Shown here in pieces: positions 6,493 through 6,635 of a stretch of 6,635 nucleotides of DNA. The notes below the pieces were generated by a model. It saw only the letters and a program-made list of their open reading frames with translations, did no database searches and was not told the origin of the DNA. Location of the stretch: assembly GCA_003731675.1 (NCBI GenBank), contig RCNQ01000216.1, forward strand, positions 1-6,635. Reading direction: 5' to 3'. The translations under genes and the position numbers were made by a program. Every line of letters begins with the position of its first letter. The first letter of the stretch is position 1. Origin of the DNA: Bacteroidetes/Chlorobi group bacterium ChocPot_Mid (lineage in GTDB: Bacteria; Bacteroidota; Ignavibacteria; Kapaibacteriales; UBA2268).

Positions 6493-6567
6493 GTCATTCT
6501 GAACGAAACGAAGTGAAGAATCCAGAAACTTCATGAATACTGGATCCTTCGACAGGCTCAGGATGAC
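6493..6567. repeat. long imperfect inverted repeat (REP-like hairpin)
   Basis: The left arm (6493-6525) begins GTCATTCTGAAC and ends GAAGAATCCAG. The right arm (6540-6567) begins CTGGATCCTTC and ends GCTCAGGATGAC. The outer 12 positions agree at 10 and the inner 11 at 10 after reverse complementing, with an unpaired purine-rich patch in the left arm. The 14-base loop contains the palindrome TTCATGAA (6530-6537). It begins 30 bases after the glycosyltransferase stop and is richer in G+C than the genes around it. There is no following T-run, so it is not a classic terminator, although it could slow polymerase or protect a 3' end. Confidence 0.8.
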
Positions 6568-6635
6568 GTCCTTCGACAAGCTCAGGATGACGTCCTTCGA
6601 CAAGCTCAGGATGACGTCCTTCGACAAGCTCGGGA
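6545..6635. repeat. 24-bp direct tandem repeat, 3.8 units, runs off the window
   Basis: The unit TCCTTCGACAAGCTCAGGAT plus GACG occurs head to tail at 6545-6568, 6569-6592, 6593-6616 and, cut by the edge, 6617-6635. Unit 1 has ACAGG where units 2 and 3 have ACAAG; the last partial unit has CTCGGGA for CTCAGGA. Unit 1 is also the right arm of the hairpin before it. Each unit junction contains the palindrome GACGTC. The units are about 54% G+C, well above the surrounding genes, and abut without spacers, so this is not a CRISPR array. Confidence 0.93.

Noticed and set aside
6493..6567. Rho-independent terminator of the glycosyltransferase
   Set aside because: The hairpin is long and imperfect and is followed by more repeat units instead of a T-run.
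6545..6635. CRISPR array
   Set aside because: The 24-bp units abut directly with no spacers and the unit is half of a REP-like hairpin; no cas gene is nearby.

Overview
This window looks like an ordinary chromosomal segment of an AT-rich bacterium (about one third G+C by eye), most likely from the Bacteroidota/Chlorobiota/Ignavibacteriota (FCB) group. The clues are a YbbR-domain protein of the type seen in that group, weak or absent Shine-Dalgarno sequences before most genes, and two candidate promoters of the Bacteroidota form (TTG, about 19 bases, TAnnTTTG). The phylum is an inference from these features and was not tested by any search.

Layout. Positions 2-1264 (+) hold the C-terminal two thirds of DNA primase DnaG, cut by the left window edge. 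It is followed on the same strand by a one-TM YbbR-domain protein (1323-2294). Facing these is a tight three-gene minus-strand operon, read from 4455 down to 2303: mannose-1-phosphate guanylyltransferase, then ispD 5 bases later, then a small two-TM protein of unknown function 6 bases later. A 205-base AT-rich divergent region (4456-4660) separates this operon from purE (4661-5170, +). purE is closed by a clear rho-independent terminator (5198-5238). A family 4 glycosyltransferase (5321-6463, +) follows with its own candidate promoter. The window ends in a G+C-richer block: a long imperfect hairpin whose right arm is the first unit of a 24-bp direct tandem repeat (6493-6635) that runs off the right edge.

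How the genes fit together. The guanylyltransferase makes GDP-mannose. IspD feeds the MEP isoprenoid pathway, which supplies polyprenyl-phosphate glycan carriers among other products. The glycosyltransferase could use a nucleotide sugar for surface glycan or glycolipid assembly. This is a plausible loose envelope-glycan theme rather than a defined cluster. DnaG and PurE are housekeeping enzymes for replication and purine synthesis. I found no defence system, insertion sequence, phage gene, CRISPR, tRNA or rRNA. The least ordinary parts are the hairpin/tandem repeat block at the right end, the possible leaderless start of the glycosyltransferase, and a Lys-for-Arg substitution in the guanylyltransferase signature.
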